A DNA stretch of 64,000 nucleotides from Unio delphinus (GCA_029339505.1 JAQISU010000057.1:8391501-8455500); one strand, 5' to 3'. Shown: positions 1 to 15,988, counted from the stretch's first letter. Notes: generated by a model from the letters alone, not told the origin. Numbers and translations: made by a program.

Positions 1-1305
1 AGACCTTCTCACAGTTGTTAGAATGCATGTGCATCGCGAACGCCCAATCCATTGCTACCACTACAGCTGCGTGTCCTTCCGGGATTAAGTGTGGATAGGT
101 CAAAGTTTAAGAGTATTATTTCTTGCTTCAAGCAGGAACCATCTAAGGTCAGTGATGAAAACCGCACGAAGGTTAGTCTCGATTTACCGGTTATGACGAC
201 GTCGAGAATCTTCAGGTCGTTTATACAATTTGGAATATATATAATTAAAAAAAAAACATATTAAAAAGCAATGAGATAATGTGGTTTGAAAATTTGACTG
301 GACGTGAAACAAAAATTAAAATCAGACACGGTCAAAGAACAGTTTTTATTTTCGAAACAGTATATGATCCATCCTAATGAACATGTAAACAGAAAATATG
401 TAGGTAATCATCATTGAGTTTATTTAACCAGCATGCAGTACGTAGTACCCCAAATAGAGAAAACCTCAACAAACCAATTTTGTAAAGTTGGCAGTTATCT
501 CCTTATTACTTTTTGAATAAATTTACTCAGCTCTTAGACTTTGCTTCTTGAGGTATATATTTAATTTTCGATGTCAATGTTGTCTATTTTGAAGACAGGT
601 AGCTAAATGATAACATCCTGACACACTTCTTGCCGATAAACTGACATAAAAGTCGCCATACCGCAATAAAAATACTCATGGACTATATAAACATCCAGTT
701 ATATAAAGTATATACTTTATTGTCTGCATTATATATTTTTTGGTTTGAAACATTAATACATTAAAGATCAACAATGTCACACAACTCTTAATAGCGTAAG
801 CACTGTTCTATACCGTACACATTGTGAATAATTGTTTATAATACACGTACAGTTGCTAACAACATGAGCCCACTTCCATCAGTAATGTGACTGCCAATCT
901 GGGTCTGCCTTGCTCGTTGTACACAAGATTTCCAGCCAACTGCATAAACCCTAATATGCGGTCGCAAAATGTGCCGGCAGATCTAGATGTAATTTTTTTT
1001 TTGTTTTTACCTGGGATTTCCATTGAACAGTGTAGACTGATGTCAATGCGCACTATTGGACGGCAAATCTGGATGTACGCTGGTCTTAATTAGGTGTATT
1101 ATATACATGCGCAAATACAGCATTTAATAAAGAAGTAAAGGAATCAAATGATTAAAGGTCAAACTGACTCGTCTACGGAGATACGTTTTTAATTATGTAC
1201 TTTTCCTCGCTTAAATACTCCATGCACTGATTTTTTTTTTCTTCTCTAGCAAGTTTCAAGTTATTTAGTATGACTAAAGTTGTGTATGTTTTTATTTTAT
1301 TTTAG
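1..1305. other. upstream region, no supported exon
   Basis: This is AT-rich non-coding sequence. Candidate donor sites near 401, 551, 594 and 804 were inspected for a first exon with an ATG that joins 1306-1387 in phase 0, and none fits. The start-codon exon and promoter are therefore probably left of the window. Short open frames at 52-264 and 887-1093 have no recognisable content. Confidence 0.6.
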
Positions 1306-1387
1306 ATTTTGATACTAGTCTCTTCAGCGACCCCTACCGACCAAAGATCAAAAGATGACTCTGGCTTGAGAAAACAGTATTCTTTGG
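1306..1387 (+). CDS. ADAMTS exon a: putative signal-peptide end and propeptide start
   Basis: This exon is bounded by a T-rich acceptor ending tttag and a donor gtaagc. The only frame that fits the next exon starts in phase 0 and encodes ILILVSSATPTDQRSKDDSG followed by eight more residues, ending with one base. The hydrophobic run ILILV then SSA looks like the end of a signal peptide with a small-residue cleavage site (inference). Joining its last base g to the first two bases (ac) of 26677-27029 makes a GAC codon, so the reading continues SL-D-DFEIV. No stop occurs in this frame. It is short, and the upstream ATG exon was not found, so it is the least certain exon. The following intron is 25.3 kb. 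Confidence 0.6.
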
Positions 1388-4385
1388 GTAAGCAATATTC
1401 TGTTTTTTTGGTTCTATGAAATTAGTTTCTGGTATCACCCATACCTGAACTTCATGGAATATATTTGAATTTTATAAATTGAGATTGCCAGTGTTGTTAG
1501 CTTGAACATACATCGACAGAACTCGAGCGGTATACACAAAACAACGATTACCCGTGTGTGTTTTTAGGTAACAGCTGTGTTTTCTCTAAGTTACAGAACT
1601 CAGTTGTTTTTATTGTACCATGGAGCCGCTTATTGCTACCGTATATACTCACTTGAAACTCAGCTCCAAATGAAAACTAACAAGACCCTGATTTTCTGTC
1701 GCATTATGCAGACTCGTGTGTTTGTTTGTTTTACTAATAAACTGTAGGGACAATATTCTGGGGCATTCTGCGACAACAGTTCTGTGTCTGTGCAGTATGC
1801 ACTTGGAGTCGAACACGGTCACGAATCTAATAAATACGACAATTCTCGTAGAGCACTGAATACCTTATCAAACAAACTTACTTTGCGCTCGGATAAGCAT
1901 GGTGAAAATATTTTTACTCTCCTGTTGTTGCTCTGTACAAATAAAATTATGAGACTGAAAATATAAATCTGAAAGTAAACTTTTAAATTTTCACAAAGTT
2001 GAGTGTTGTGAAGAGACGAAATACGCATTATCGCTGTTAAATCTTCTCACTTTGTGGTAGAGGCTTGAATACCAGCTGGATCAGATCAACACAATGGTGC
2101 GATTCAGGTCTCATGTACGTGATCCGAATGCCCGTACATGTGTCGGGTTCCTATCCTGTCCAGCAGCTATCATTTAAAAAAATGAAGATTCGCCATAAAT
2201 AAGTCATTAATCACGATTTAGTCTCGACAAACTGAATAGGATAGCTCTCAGGAACTATAAAGTAACTTTAATATGGTTAACAGGTGTTTACTGGCACACC
2301 ATCACATAAAGACTATTTAGTGCTGAGGCAACGGTAGTCAGTTTTTTTCGGACCCTTCCCACTAAATCTGAAATATTTGGACATCTTTGTTGAGGTGTAG
2401 GGTCAGAATTAATTGTCTGTCGAAAAGTTGGAATTCGCCTCCAGCGGTCAGTGGTGGCATATGGTAGTCGCTTACTACAGGCTAAGAACGAGCAGAACAA
2501 CATATGCGTTCCGAGAACGACGACCAGAAACCTATCTGGCAGCCAACTGTAGAAATCTAGACTCATCAAGCATAGATAGAGCACGACGTGTCAACGATGT
2601 TTTTTTGCTAATATCTCGTGACTACCGTGTTGGCATGTACTCTCTGCTTGATGAATCCGGTTGCTCCGACAGCTAGATATGTTTGGTCGTTGTTTTAGTA
2701 ATAGAGGTTGAAAATAGTGTGTCATTTCGTTTCTTTCGGAACATTACACGACTTTCATTTCATATATTCTCATTTTATTTTAGAACAACACTGGAAAATG
2801 CTGTAGTGTTGATATCTCGTGAATATTGAACATCTGATGCTATGGATATGTTGGTTGCGAGATTTGGCTAGTCATGTGACTAACAATGAAAAGGGAGAGT
2901 ACTACATCCAATTTAACCAACGCTGTCGTTTCATTTCGTCTGTAACAAATTCAAGACATAACGAATATTATACTCATAATTTCTGAGAAAATAAATCATT
3001 GTCCTATGGATTTTATGTAGGTATGGCTTTATAAAAGGTGTGACGTGTGCGGGGTTTGGTATGCCGCCACTATGGTATGTGTATTTTGTTGGGGTGGTGT
3101 GTTCCCAATATTTTATTTAAATTACTATAGAAGTCCCACACAGGCTCGATTTTGTAATTAGTGATATTAGTGATTGAGAGAGGCAATGGTCAGAGCCCCC
3201 AGTCAGCAATGCCGACAGTTAAATTATTGAGTACACAAAAGGTGAAGTCAAATGAATACCAATTTAATACAATTCAATAGTCAAATGATAATAGTTCCCC
3301 CAATTTCTCTTTTTCCTCTCGACCAATTTATAGACTGTTGCATCATTTGATTTATAGTGAGATAGCTTTTCCACCTGCCCTTGTTTTCTACTCATTCTGT
3401 ATCTATCCTATACCGCCAATTCCTTCTCTCATCCCGATTTTCCTCCTGATTCCTACTACTCCTTGACTGCTCCTTTGCCAATTTCTCCTCATCGGTTCCT
3501 TTCCAACTGGCGTTCGGTTAACAATCAACTGCTACGCTCTTCCGTCTCCCTCCTAAAGACTAGGGACTAAACTAAAACGGAAATCTGTCCCCTAAAAACT
3601 TCATGTGAAAACACAAGGACGTTAGCATATTTCCTTATCCATCTCGTCTCACACTAACCAATAATCAATCATCAGATAAAGGCTGTTACATGTTTCGTTC
3701 ACGCATTCGTGCACATGTAAATACCCATACATTCTTGTATGGTAAAAAAAAACGTCATAATAAAAGCACGACAACAACTACTTATTACTGAGACATCGAT
3801 AAATTGCGTCACATCAGGCAGACGCATTTCTGTACATTACACTACTACAAAGTGTTCACTATTATTAAAATATCCATGCTCAGATATATCCTTACATCCA
3901 TATTAACTATTTTACACATTGCAACCATTTTCAAAAGTTACAATTCAATTTGACAGTTGCAAAATCTAAAATATCACATTAATAAATGCACAGGTTTACT
4001 ACAAAATAACTAAATAACGAATTACAATATTAATTCTGACCACGAGCCAGCAATCTACTTAATTCTTTACATAATGATAGCTCGTTTCTCAAAGACGCAT
4101 GTAAATTAAACACTGCAATGGTAATTATGCGTACTACCGATTCTTACATCCTGCACATAATTACAATTACAATGCCATAATATTCTGCAACAATTTAGCA
4201 AATAACTTACTGACCTTTACGAAGCTTTGTCTTTCTCAAAATGTCCTAATATTCACCGCCATATTACGAGTGGCTCTCGGAGTATTACTTTAACCATCAT
4301 GCACGATGTTTGGGCAATTACTAAGTCCCTATCTCAAAAATGCTGAATTAAGCTCGGATTGAAATATTGACCACACCTTCTCTCA

Positions 4386-4403
4386 ATTCGAATTGGATGT
4401 GTG

Positions 4404-4474
<71 letters not shown>

Positions 4475-4770
4475 TTAGGTAAATATCGTAGCTTTCAGTC
4501 AAATCGCAGTGTGGCACTTTACAGTGATGTCCAGCACTGAGGCATCATGCCGCAGATACGTAGCATGATGTCCCACCCATTCACATTTTCCTGACACCAG
4601 GCCGACCAGTACTAACACTAACCTCTTGATGCTGAACGCCAAGCGAGGCAGCTGTTAATACCATTTTTGTAAGTCTTTGGTGTGACTCAGCCAATGTTCA
4701 AACTCACGACCTCCTGCATCCGACGAGGACGCTCAAACCACTAGGCCACTGGAACGATTCCGATTGGATG
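4386..4770 (-). mobile_element. SINE-A copy 1 with (GT)n tail and imperfect target-site duplication
   Basis: This is a tRNA-derived SINE in reverse orientation. The head near 4690-4753 reads, on the minus strand, as an A box (GGCCTAGTGGTTTGAGCG) and a degenerate B box. The conserved body shared with the other SINE-A copies occupies about 4474-4690. The (GT)n/(GC)n run at 4400-4473 is its dinucleotide tail. Flanking 14-mers ATTCGAATTGGATG (4386-4399) and ATTCCGATTGGATG (4757-4770) match at 12 of 14 positions and look like an aged target-site duplication. Confidence 0.8.
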
Positions 4771-5072
4771 TCGATTCTATCATGTTATATTCAACATAGT
4801 AGACAATGGCCCAGGGCCGTCTGTCACCTTGTCGAGATTTACTATGCATATAAGGGTCCTTTCTTCTTGTATAAAGCTTACCACGTCCACGTGCGACTCG
4901 TCACACTGGGTTCTCGTACTTTTGCAAAGAGGACCAAATATAGCCGCGGTGTCTAACATATATACATAGCTTCAAACCATTTCTTTGTTCCCCTGACTTA
5001 CGCAATAGCGCACAGGGCAAAGTGACACAAAGTCATTTAAGTCTGCTTTACCTGCTACCCTATGCTGCCATA

Positions 5073-5914
5073 AATTTAGTAATCAATGTCTAGCTTAAGT
5101 TTAGTAATCAATGTCTAGCTTACGTTTAGGTTATCAAAGTCTAGCTTAAGTTTAGTAACCAAAGTAAAGCTTATGTTTAGGTGGTAATTAATATACTGCC
5201 TTTGTCAAGTTTAGGTAATCAATGTCTAACTTACGTTTAGGTAATCAATGTAAAGCTTAAGTTTAGTTAATCAAAGTAAAGCTTAAGTTTAGGTGATAAT
5301 TAATGTCTAGTTTAAGTTTAGTAATATACGTCTAGCTTAAGTTTAGATAATCAAAGTCTAGCTTAAGTTTAGTTAATCAAAGTCTAGCTTAAGTTTAGTA
5401 ATGAAGTCTAGCTTAAGTTTAGTTAATCAAAGTCTAGCTTAAGTTTAGTAATGAAGTCTAGCTTAAGTTTAAATAATCAACGTCTAGCTTAAGTTTAGGT
5501 AATGAAGTCTAACTTTAGTTAGTTTAGTAATGAATATCTAGCTTAAGTTTAGTAAAAATTGTCTAGCTTAAGTTTAGGTAATCAAAGTCTAGCTTAAGTA
5601 TAAGTACTGAAAGTAAAACTTAAGTTTAGGCAATCAATGTCTAGATTAGTTTAGCAATCAATGTCTAGCTTACGTTTAGGTAATCAAAGTTTAGCTTACG
5701 TTTATGTCCAGCTAAAGTTTACTAATCAAAGTAAAGCCTAAGTTTATGTGATAATTAATGTCTCGCTTACGTTTAGGTAATTAATGTCTAGATTAGGTTT
5801 AGGTAATCAATGTCTAGCTTACGTTTAGATAATTAATGTCTAGCTTAAGAAAAAGCAATCAAAGTAAAGCTTAAGTTTAGGTAATTAATGTCAAACCTAC
5901 ATTTAGGTAATCAG
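5073..5914. repeat. 26-bp minisatellite, about 32 copies
   Basis: This is a tandem array of a unit close to gtttaggtaatcaatgtcta + gcttaa. Copies vary by small indels and substitutions (for example agtctagcttaagtttagta). No coding sense is visible. Confidence 0.95.
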
Positions 5915-6945
5915 GTGTCTTTACTCTGGAAACGGTCGTTGGTCAGTATTTGTGAAATTTTATTTGTCTCAGAATATCATTGTGTCAGTTTTAAAACTTG
6001 CATAGAAAGACCACTTGATGTATATCATTATGCAGTCCTAGCGACCCGCCTCAAATGACACCTTGCAGATCGTTGTACCTGTCAATAAGACAACTCTTAT
6101 GTTGTAATAAATAGAGCAGTTCTATTAAAAGCAATCATATTATACTGTACGTACACGACAATCTTCGTTAGGTACACGAATATTTCCATTAAGAAATCAC
6201 ATGTGGTCAAAATGCAAAGTGTGATTAAAGCGATCAAATGGATTTATAAGCACCACGGGTGGGTGACAGCAATGTGAGAAAGTGCTTGAAAAGGTTGTTG
6301 AGTCTGAGAGAGATGAATGCTTTAGTTTATTTGATTGCAGATGAACCTGCGTTGGAATTAATTTGTCCTCTTGAAAAAATAAATTGGATCCAAAATGCAA
6401 GGATTTAAGCTTTAATTTAGAATGTCATGAAATTTTCCCTTTGATAAAGAGAGCACATGCCACCACGCTATGAAATGAGCATGTGAGAAAAATAGGAACA
6501 ATCTCTAGATATTATTCGTACCAGGTCCATATTCTTTTGCTTTCTTTGCCTGTTTTTGTCCCACTTTTTGACCCGGGACTGTTATATATGTGGTTCAACT
6601 ATTGATATTGTACATTAAGATCACAAGAGATTATTAGCCCGAAATCTTTGTTAATATAGCATAATATTGTCAGTACTTGACCCATCTATTCCTCTTTACT
6701 CACACTTTTAGCAGACCTTGTACTACTTACTATAGCATCGACTGTGATTGACCGTAATATTGGCAATGCCACGCCTCCTTGGGCAGCAACATGTATCCAC
6801 ATCTGCTTCTGAATTTAGCTGCAGTAATTGTTTGTATAAAGATAACCCATGATGCAGATTGGCATGTGAATGGTCCCCCTTCATTGTAATCATAAACGAA
6901 CCAGGACGTTATGTTCCCATGCAGATGTCGTTTATCAGCGGCAGC

Positions 6946-6962
6946 AATATATATATATATAC
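6946..6962. repeat. (AT)n microsatellite
   Basis: A short run of alternating A and T. Confidence 0.85.
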
Positions 6963-7017
6963 GTAGACACTCCAGTTATCATTAACATAGACGTCATACA
7001 TGTATTATATTCTACAT

Positions 7018-7460
<443 letters not shown>

Positions 7461-10400
7461 CGATATATTAAGATGTCGATTAAATTGTTCCTTGCGCCGA
7501 ATCCGGCCCCAAGCCCAGTATCAAAAGTCGATTTGCATTGGCGTTCGCAAGCAAAATATACGCGATGTCGATATGGATACTGTGAAGGAAAATTATATTT
7601 TGTTCTCTTTAATAGTTTAAATACTTTGTAATGTGAAATCGGTTTGTTCCAAACTCAGATCCTCAAAATGTAATGGACACTATTTCAGACCCCTAGACCA
7701 ACGAAAATGTATACGACCTTTTATGAATAAGATATGCATTAATTACATTATTTATCCTGGGATAATAAATGACATTGATGATGTAGAGATATTTTTTTTT
7801 ATCCAGTCATTTCAAAGACTTTGTTCCGAGGTCATGAAGGGGCATGCTGATCCTACGGGTGTCGAGAATGATTATCGAACTTCGTTTACTGAAGAGAAAA
7901 CATCAAAGGGAATTGAAAGCTTTTACTCTTTGATACAGTCTATATGTAATTGTCAGTGAGAAGAGGTGTTTTTATCTACCTTGAATAGAACGGTTTAGTG
8001 TGCTTTCACTGATTATGGAAATTGCATCTATGCAATTGAAGGCATTAATAATATCAGTCAATTTTCTCTCCACCTATTTGCAGAACCCTTGCATATCTCC
8101 CACCAGGAGAATGTTCTGTGATGAACAAAGACCAAAACAAAACAGACTTTTTCCAAAGCTAAGAAAACCTAACATCAAACGTTTAGCTAATTTCATGGCA
8201 ATACCCCCTCACAGACCTGATAATGGTGATTTTGAATTTGAATACGAAAAAAATATTATTACGTCCTATACATACATCAACTTGTCATATAAAATGGTAG
8301 TTCTGGACCATGACATGCTAAAAGGAAGATGCAGTTTTGTGACTGTTCTATAAAGTCTCCAAGATAACACGTTTCCCGTACAACTTGCGCATCACTCTGC
8401 ACTTAGGGCTATAATTAGACTATTGATCTTTTATTTTGGACGCTGATTGTTGAGGCTAAAGTCCACGAGGTGACAAAATATGATAGGACTCTGCCAACGG
8501 TTTGATCTGCCTTACTGCAGGCACGTCATGGTTAGATGTGAAATCAATTTGACGACTCACGTCTGGAATAAAAACCATATTTGTTTTAATATTGTTAGTA
8601 ATTCGAATCTGAGTGAATTCGCCCATGGTATAACGACTGCAGAATGTGCATATTTCACAGTGCAGTTTACGGTACGGGAGTTTATGTGTTAACACAGACT
8701 TCGTTACGTATGGAGTATTTATAACGATAGTGGTAGTAGTAAATCGCATGAAAAGTAAGATACTAATTATTACACAGCAAAAAAAAAAAACACCACTTTT
8801 ACCAAAACACTCAAACATTCATGCGGGGGAGTTGGGTATACAAATGTAAAAAAGAAACGTAAGATTGAAATTGTAAAAAATGTTTCATATAAGTTTTAAA
8901 CATTGGTTTCGTGATGACTTTTGAAGTTTTGTTGACATTGTGGGGTGGTTTTAAGTTCATTCCTTTAAATTCGATCACATTGAGTGAAAAACTGAAATTG
9001 CTTTTGAAACTTTCTGATAGCATTATGTCCGCATGATTAGTTCAAACTATGATTTGATCTTGGTAGAGATCCCTTGACGTGGAATTTGCCGAAATCACGC
9101 GGTAGCATCATTGTGGTCGCTTTGCCCATAGTCTGTCATAGTTTGGCATGGGCGATCAAATCCCATTTCCACGAAATCGATACGTCGATTATTTAAATTC
9201 TAATTCAATACAAAATAAAATATAATTTGTTACTTTAACATTCAGACATATTGTCCAGTATTTAGATTCAGATTATCTGTGATACAGATTGCTTAATCAC
9301 ATCATTAACAAGACGTGTAAAATATGGCTTCTTCATGGGCCAGGTTTTAAACTAATTTAAGTTCCTATGTTGACTTGATGAGATGAATCTGTTTTAATTG
9401 CTATTAATGAGGAGTTAAATTCACAACTTATCGATTTTAGGTTGTTTAAATTTTCCAGCTCCTGTGTAAATCGAATATCATGTTTTGTCACAGCATGTTT
9501 CTGTTCTGTTTTTTGAGTGTGTAAGCCATTTTACCTCCCCTGCCCAACACAAATGCCCGTATATCTTAACGTGCGAGGAAAGAGCAGACGGAGTTTGGAA
9601 TAACTATTGAAAGTAGAATTCAAGAAAATCAACATGTAAATTGTTTCAAAGTGAAATAATCGAACATTTTATTAGAGTCTTTATAACGTGACCCCTCCCC
9701 CTCCCTACACAAACGTATTCGTCTGCCGATCTGTTGTTTAGATATGGCAGCTCAATACAGATATGGGGGAAGTCTGGTTTATACAACCGATATAGGTTAC
9801 ACTTCGGAGATCACCGTACCGTCTGGGTTATTTTGCAAATGAACTTTAAGTGGATGAAACACACTGTCAATCACTTTAATACATCTATTGAGCATTCTAT
9901 TAAAGGCCTGTCAAGCTTAACTTCAATACTTTGACAAAGAAAATGTCTTTATAACCGCGGATGTTGATACAAAGAAGAACATATATTGGTTTGAAAAGGT
10001 GTTAGTTTCTGTTGACACTGGTCAGCAGTTCAGAATTCTCATGGGAAAAAAATAATTTCAACTGCCGTTACATGGTTCTAATATGATCTGATTTCTCACA
10101 GCCGGGATTAGATGCAAGTAACACCAAGAAACATTATTTACATTTACTAAATCTCATTTACGTGTACATGCCCAAGCCAACGGCTTTATCATGCGCACAA
10201 GTAACACCGTGCCAACCAGTGAGAGGCGATTTTACTTTTGAAAAAGTCGAACTTTAATTTGCTGAGAGTGGAAATTTACCTTTACTTGCATCGCTGGTGT
10301 TTGTTATTTACATACATATTTTTTTATTATGATGTTATAATAAAATACATTATTTTGCACAAAATCTATCATGTGCTTACATGAAAATTAGGGACATCGA

Positions 10401-11401
10401 CCGTGAGAAAATCTCAGTAAGTTATTTTATTTGCTCCAGCTACACTGTCTCTTTAACTAATTTTATAACAATAAAAAAGATGTGCTACAGGTATATATGT
10501 CTATATAGAGAGCGTTCACGAGCCCTTGGGTAAGAAACACCCGGGTTTCTAGTTTTTGTTCAAAAAAAATTTGTCTTATATAAAATGAAAAAGTGTTGTT
10601 CGGCTCGGGTCCTGGGAATTTATTCTCAGTTGCCCCCTCCCTTGTCGGCCCTGTCGTCCATTCTTTTATAACCAGTATCATTCGGATTGTTTCTCGTATT
10701 TCTACATCATTCAAATGTTTTCTTATTTTGTTATGAGGGTGCACAGTTGCCATCTAACCGTCGAAATGTTCATACAAAATCAGCAGTTAATGTTATGGCA
10801 GTCTGAGGCCGCATTAAATTCCTGATTCAGCTTTTGAGCCCGGACTTTATATCAAGTTCAGAAATCTTTGGAACTGATAATGAGTGACTACCGTCATTAG
10901 TGCCAGACACTTGATTAGACTTTAGAATTTCAAATGAGCTTTTTTGTTTTATCAGTGTGTGACCTTTATATGACTGTAATGTAACCGTTAGAACGCGTAG
11001 GCGTTAATGATATGTAATGATGGGCAAATAGTAAGCAAGTGAAGTCCATTTTCAGAGAATATTGTAATGAACTGACAGTTTCCAACAATCTGACAGGATA
11101 TAAACGGTCACGTGATACTGATATGGAAATTTTCTATACATTGGAAAATCCTGCGGTCTACTTTTGCTTGCCCGTTTCCAGGTCATTTTATGTGAAGCTT
11201 AATCGTTGCAAACGCCTTACACCATATTAATAATAAACATGCCCCCTCCTGTACCCCGTGATTTCCAATCACAATGGGCCTCCATTAAATACGCCCATCA
11301 GAAGTTAAAACAATGTAATAGCTGTCATTTATGCGCTACTACAGCACTCACTTCTTTTGCTAAAGAAAGCGTATGCCAGACTTTAAAATTCCAACTTTGA
11401 A

Positions 11402-11402
11402 A

Positions 11403-11439
<37 letters not shown>
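11402..11439. repeat. (AC)n(AT)n microsatellite
   Basis: A run of about 28 bp of AC followed by a short AT run. Confidence 0.9.
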
Positions 11440-11925
11440 GTTAAGTCGTCCTCAATGATCAAAAGTGATCAACAGAGAAACCGGTTAGGATCACTTTTTA
11501 TCACCATGGTGGCAGTCTAACCCATAATTTTACTACATGTGTAAAATCAATGTTTATGATGGGTGAATACTTTCAGCTTTCTCCGACCTCGTGCAGTCTT
11601 GCGTGAAATCTTAGAATCCAATGATTTTTTGAAACAGCCCTTTTATTTCTTTGATAACTATCCAAAACTTTATTTTGCGTATTATTTGTTTTGCATTACT
11701 TATAACTTAAAGGGGGCATTCCACAGAACATATTCCTTTGGTTTCTCTCAATCAAGATCCAGTAAGGTAATTTATTATACCTTATTCATTAGTTTTAAAA
11801 GATAACAATTTTTTTTAAAGAGGGCTACACAGTTTGTTCTGTATTCATTGTTTAAAAGTTTGCGTTGTACTTTTGGAAATGGTAAATCATTTTTTAGATG
11901 AAAAACATTTTGCAGCCAAATTTGA

Positions 11926-12415
11926 CCATCAGTATGTGCAGACAACATTTGAGGAATTGGGACATCACGTAAGTTTACGGTTCCTTACAAATCTAATCAT
12001 CACTATGCATAAATGGTATTTGATGAAATGGGGCATGAATAAATATATAGGGTTCCTTATAGTTATAATTAATATAAACCAATGACATCGGATGATATGG
12101 AACATGAAGAACTATATATGGGTCGTAATAAAAAAATTAACTTCAATATGTACAAATGGCATCTGATGACATGGGGCATCAAAAATGTATACGGTTCCGT
12201 ATAAATATAATTGTTAGTATGCGCAGATGACATGGGACGTGAGCAGATTTCTACCCGTTTCTTATAATTTGGTCATCAGAATATGCGCAACGATTTGATG
12301 AAATGGAACATGAACAAATTGATACGGTTTCTTATAAATACGCTCATCAACATGTCCAGATGACGTCTCATGCAATATAGTATTAACAAACTGATATGGT
12401 TCTTAGAAAGATGAT
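11926..12415. repeat. degenerate tandem repeat, unit about 70-80 bp
   Basis: About six diverged copies share cores such as catcagtatgtgc, gatgaaatggggcatgaa and ggttccttataa. Divergence is much higher than in neighbouring arrays, so this looks like an old minisatellite. Confidence 0.65.
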
Positions 12416-13137
12416 AACTCTATCATTTGATTTTTAGTAACATTGATGGCATAGCGAACGTATGCCTGTCACAATTCCTTTTTCCGCGGAGTTCAAGTGG
12501 AGCTTGCTTAATGGTACAGGTGTCAAGACCGATCATCTAACCTATGTGACAGATGATCACTTCAAAGGGAGATGAAAGCTTGATTCTTCAGTCAAGTACC
12601 AGGTATAACTTTCCGTGAACAGGTGTTTTTTCCTCTACTTCAAATAACGACGGTAATTCATTTTCGCTGATTAAGCAAAATACATCTTGTTATAGGTGAG
12701 TGAAAGTTAATTACGTTAGTAATATGACACTTCCTGTTTATTCCAGCAATACTTACTCTTCGGTATTAAAGGTATACTATACTTAAAACAAAATTATCAG
12801 ATTGGCTTCTCGGAAATAATAGTTCTACCCTACATCAGACCTTCAGCAAACTGCACTAATTATAGCCTAAATGCTTATTCTGAAATATAATGCAGTGCGA
12901 ACCACTACTTTGATATAATGACATTTCAGCTTCAGCTATGGCGTATTAGTTTTGCATCAGCGGCTTTGCAAATTAAAGACAAAATGACATAAATAATTTC
13001 ATTATCCTAATCTGAAAATAAAAGGTCATTATCGATGATCATTATCTAACATCAGTACCATGGTACGAATCCCATAAGGCTTTACAACAGAACCAGAACA
13101 CTTATACCAACGTTACCTTGTTATTCTTTTCCAGATG

Positions 13138-13549
<412 letters not shown>

Positions 13550-14392
13550 GTATCCTCTCTTATAAAAAGAATTATACAAATTTCTGTTCCAGCTTAAATT
13601 GTTTAGCTATTGCCCTTTATTTGGTTTTGTGCTCTGTCAGCTGTTGCTTAAATACAATATATCTCTACATAATAATGCATGTACAGTCTCGTCCTTTAGT
13701 CTTGCAGCTAGATGAGTTCATGTCAACAAGACCGAGTGACTTAATTTTTTAAGCATGAAGAAAAACAATGATCAAAAGTCAAAACAATGAACAATTCTAA
13801 AGCAAAAATGCTTCGACAGTTTATTCCCTCCCCATCGGTACGTTGATGATTTGCGTACATAGTAGAGCCAGAAGGTGTAATTTTCATGTCAAGCCAGTAA
13901 TTTAAATATGAGAAAATTGCATCCGTAATCTGCAATCACGCTATAATGTTGACCCATACTTCTTTGAAGCAGCCTTCCGAGTTCAGAACGGCTGCAGCTC
14001 AAGGTATTCTCATTAGATTACAAGCTATAAAAAGACTGGATATTTTAAAATGTACTTCTCCTTTCTTGGCATGAAATAAGCGCGGTTTACTTGACTTATA
14101 TCCGGGTATATACTTTATTATCGTTTGGTTTATCTCTTTTATAACTTGAGACAATTTGTCGTGCATTGTACTGCTGTGAATTCTGATGTTCGACCAGACG
14201 CTTTTGCAGACACTGGTTTTTGCAGACACTGGTTTGAATATGGTTTTCCATGTTGTGGTGGCGAAAGTGAAAACTTGGCTATACACGAGGATGTATTTCT
14301 CTTTCTTGTATCTTCAAACTAGTTCCTGTGTGCGATCGTTTATATTTTTGTCTCCCTAATTTTTAGGTATAAATAACATATGACAGTAAAAA

Positions 14393-14506
<114 letters not shown>

Positions 14507-14958
14507 CACACTAGGAACTTATTCTAGAGTTAATGTACATTGGCCTCAAGACTTGAAGATAACAAAGGTGATCTAATTGTAAAACTAAAGGCATAAATAA
14601 AAGGATTTGATTAATTATATACCTGACATATGTCTCGGTTCTAAAGTAAAGCTCAGAAATCAGGGTAGAAAGTGGGTTTGCAACACAAAGTTTCTTGTTT
14701 TTTAACTATACTTTAATAATGCTTAACTCTTAAAGCAAAAAAAATGTCAAGTTCATTGTATCAAATCTTTAATACAATTGTATCGAAAATTGGAAATTTA
14801 ATGCATTAATCTGACTTTTATATTAGCTAAGATAGGGATAAGAATACCAGGAAAAGTGGTGTATAAGGTATAGGGTAAAGTTACGGAGCGACAACTTGTA
14901 TCTAACAGTTAGTTTTCATTGAAATTGTCTCGACTGAAAGATGGTAACTAGTAATATA

Positions 14959-14960
<2 letters not shown>

Positions 14961-15042
<82 letters not shown>
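14961..15042. repeat. (AG)n microsatellite
   Basis: A perfect AG run of about 80 bp. Confidence 0.97.
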
Positions 15043-15045
<3 letters not shown>

Positions 15046-15690
15046 AATAGCATACGTGTTGTAGGTAACATTATATTGGTAACATTTTACTTGAGATGGT
15101 TCTATATTACATAACACTAGTCCATTTATTTTGTCAATGAAATTAAGATGAATGAAACGTACTGTCAATAACTTTGACACAACTACAGTATACACCGTTA
15201 ACATAACACTTTCAAGCTTGACCCAAATATTGATCTTCCTCGTTTCAGTATAGAATCATCTTTGTATTCGTTGCCGTTGGTAAGAAATAATATGTAAAGT
15301 AGTACAAAAGGGTGTCGATATACATACATTACATACTGTCCATAATTGTCACAAGAATAAATTCGTACGCTGTCAAATATATATTACCTATATTGCTATT
15401 TCCAAGGGTGAACTCAAAATAAGATAAGAAAACATCTTATTAAAATTGGAATGGAGCATGTGACCTAATCGCACAGGTATATGTCATTAAAAAGAATATC
15501 GAACATTAATTTGTTTTAACAAAAACAATGTCATTGCTGTGTACAAATTTGGTCGGTTTTGTCGCTATTGGGATCAGACGACCTAAAATGGAATCTGGTA
15601 CGTAGTCCTATACAGGAACTGCAGTCTGCAGCATGTGGTTATTTTTAAACAAAATTACCATTCACAAAGTCGACTAATTTGATACCTAAG

Positions 15691-15988
15691 CCGGTGGCCT
15701 GGTGGTTAGAGCCTCCGCCTCGGATGCGGGAGGTCGTGGGTTCGATCCCCGGCCGAGTCATACCAAAGACTAGCTGCCTCGCTTGGTGCTCAGCTTTAAA
15801 AGGTTAGTGTTAGGACTGGTCGAACTGGTGTCAGGATGATGTAACTGGGTGAGACATCATCCTGCATATCTGCGGCATGATGCCCCAATGCTTGACATCA
15901 CTATAAACTATCACACTGCAGACATCGTAGCGATATGACTGAAAAATTGTTTAAGTTACGTTACGTTAAAAATCGAAATCAAACACAC
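15691..15988 (+). mobile_element. SINE-A copy 4, full length
   Basis: This is the best-preserved forward copy. The tRNA-like head has A box TGGCCTGGTGGTTAGAGCCT and B box GGTTCGATCCC at 15739-15749. The family body follows with TGTTAGGACTGGTCG, GCGGCATGATGCCCC and CGTAGCGATATGACTG, and the copy ends in an AC-rich tail. The acceptor-stem halves do not pair convincingly, so it is a SINE and not a working tRNA gene. Confidence 0.88.

Noticed and set aside
8083..8353. Open frame after a strong acceptor-like site (ctatttgcag), 90 codons
   Set aside because: Joined in phase to exon a it stops within 12 codons. In its own open frame no motif is recognised.
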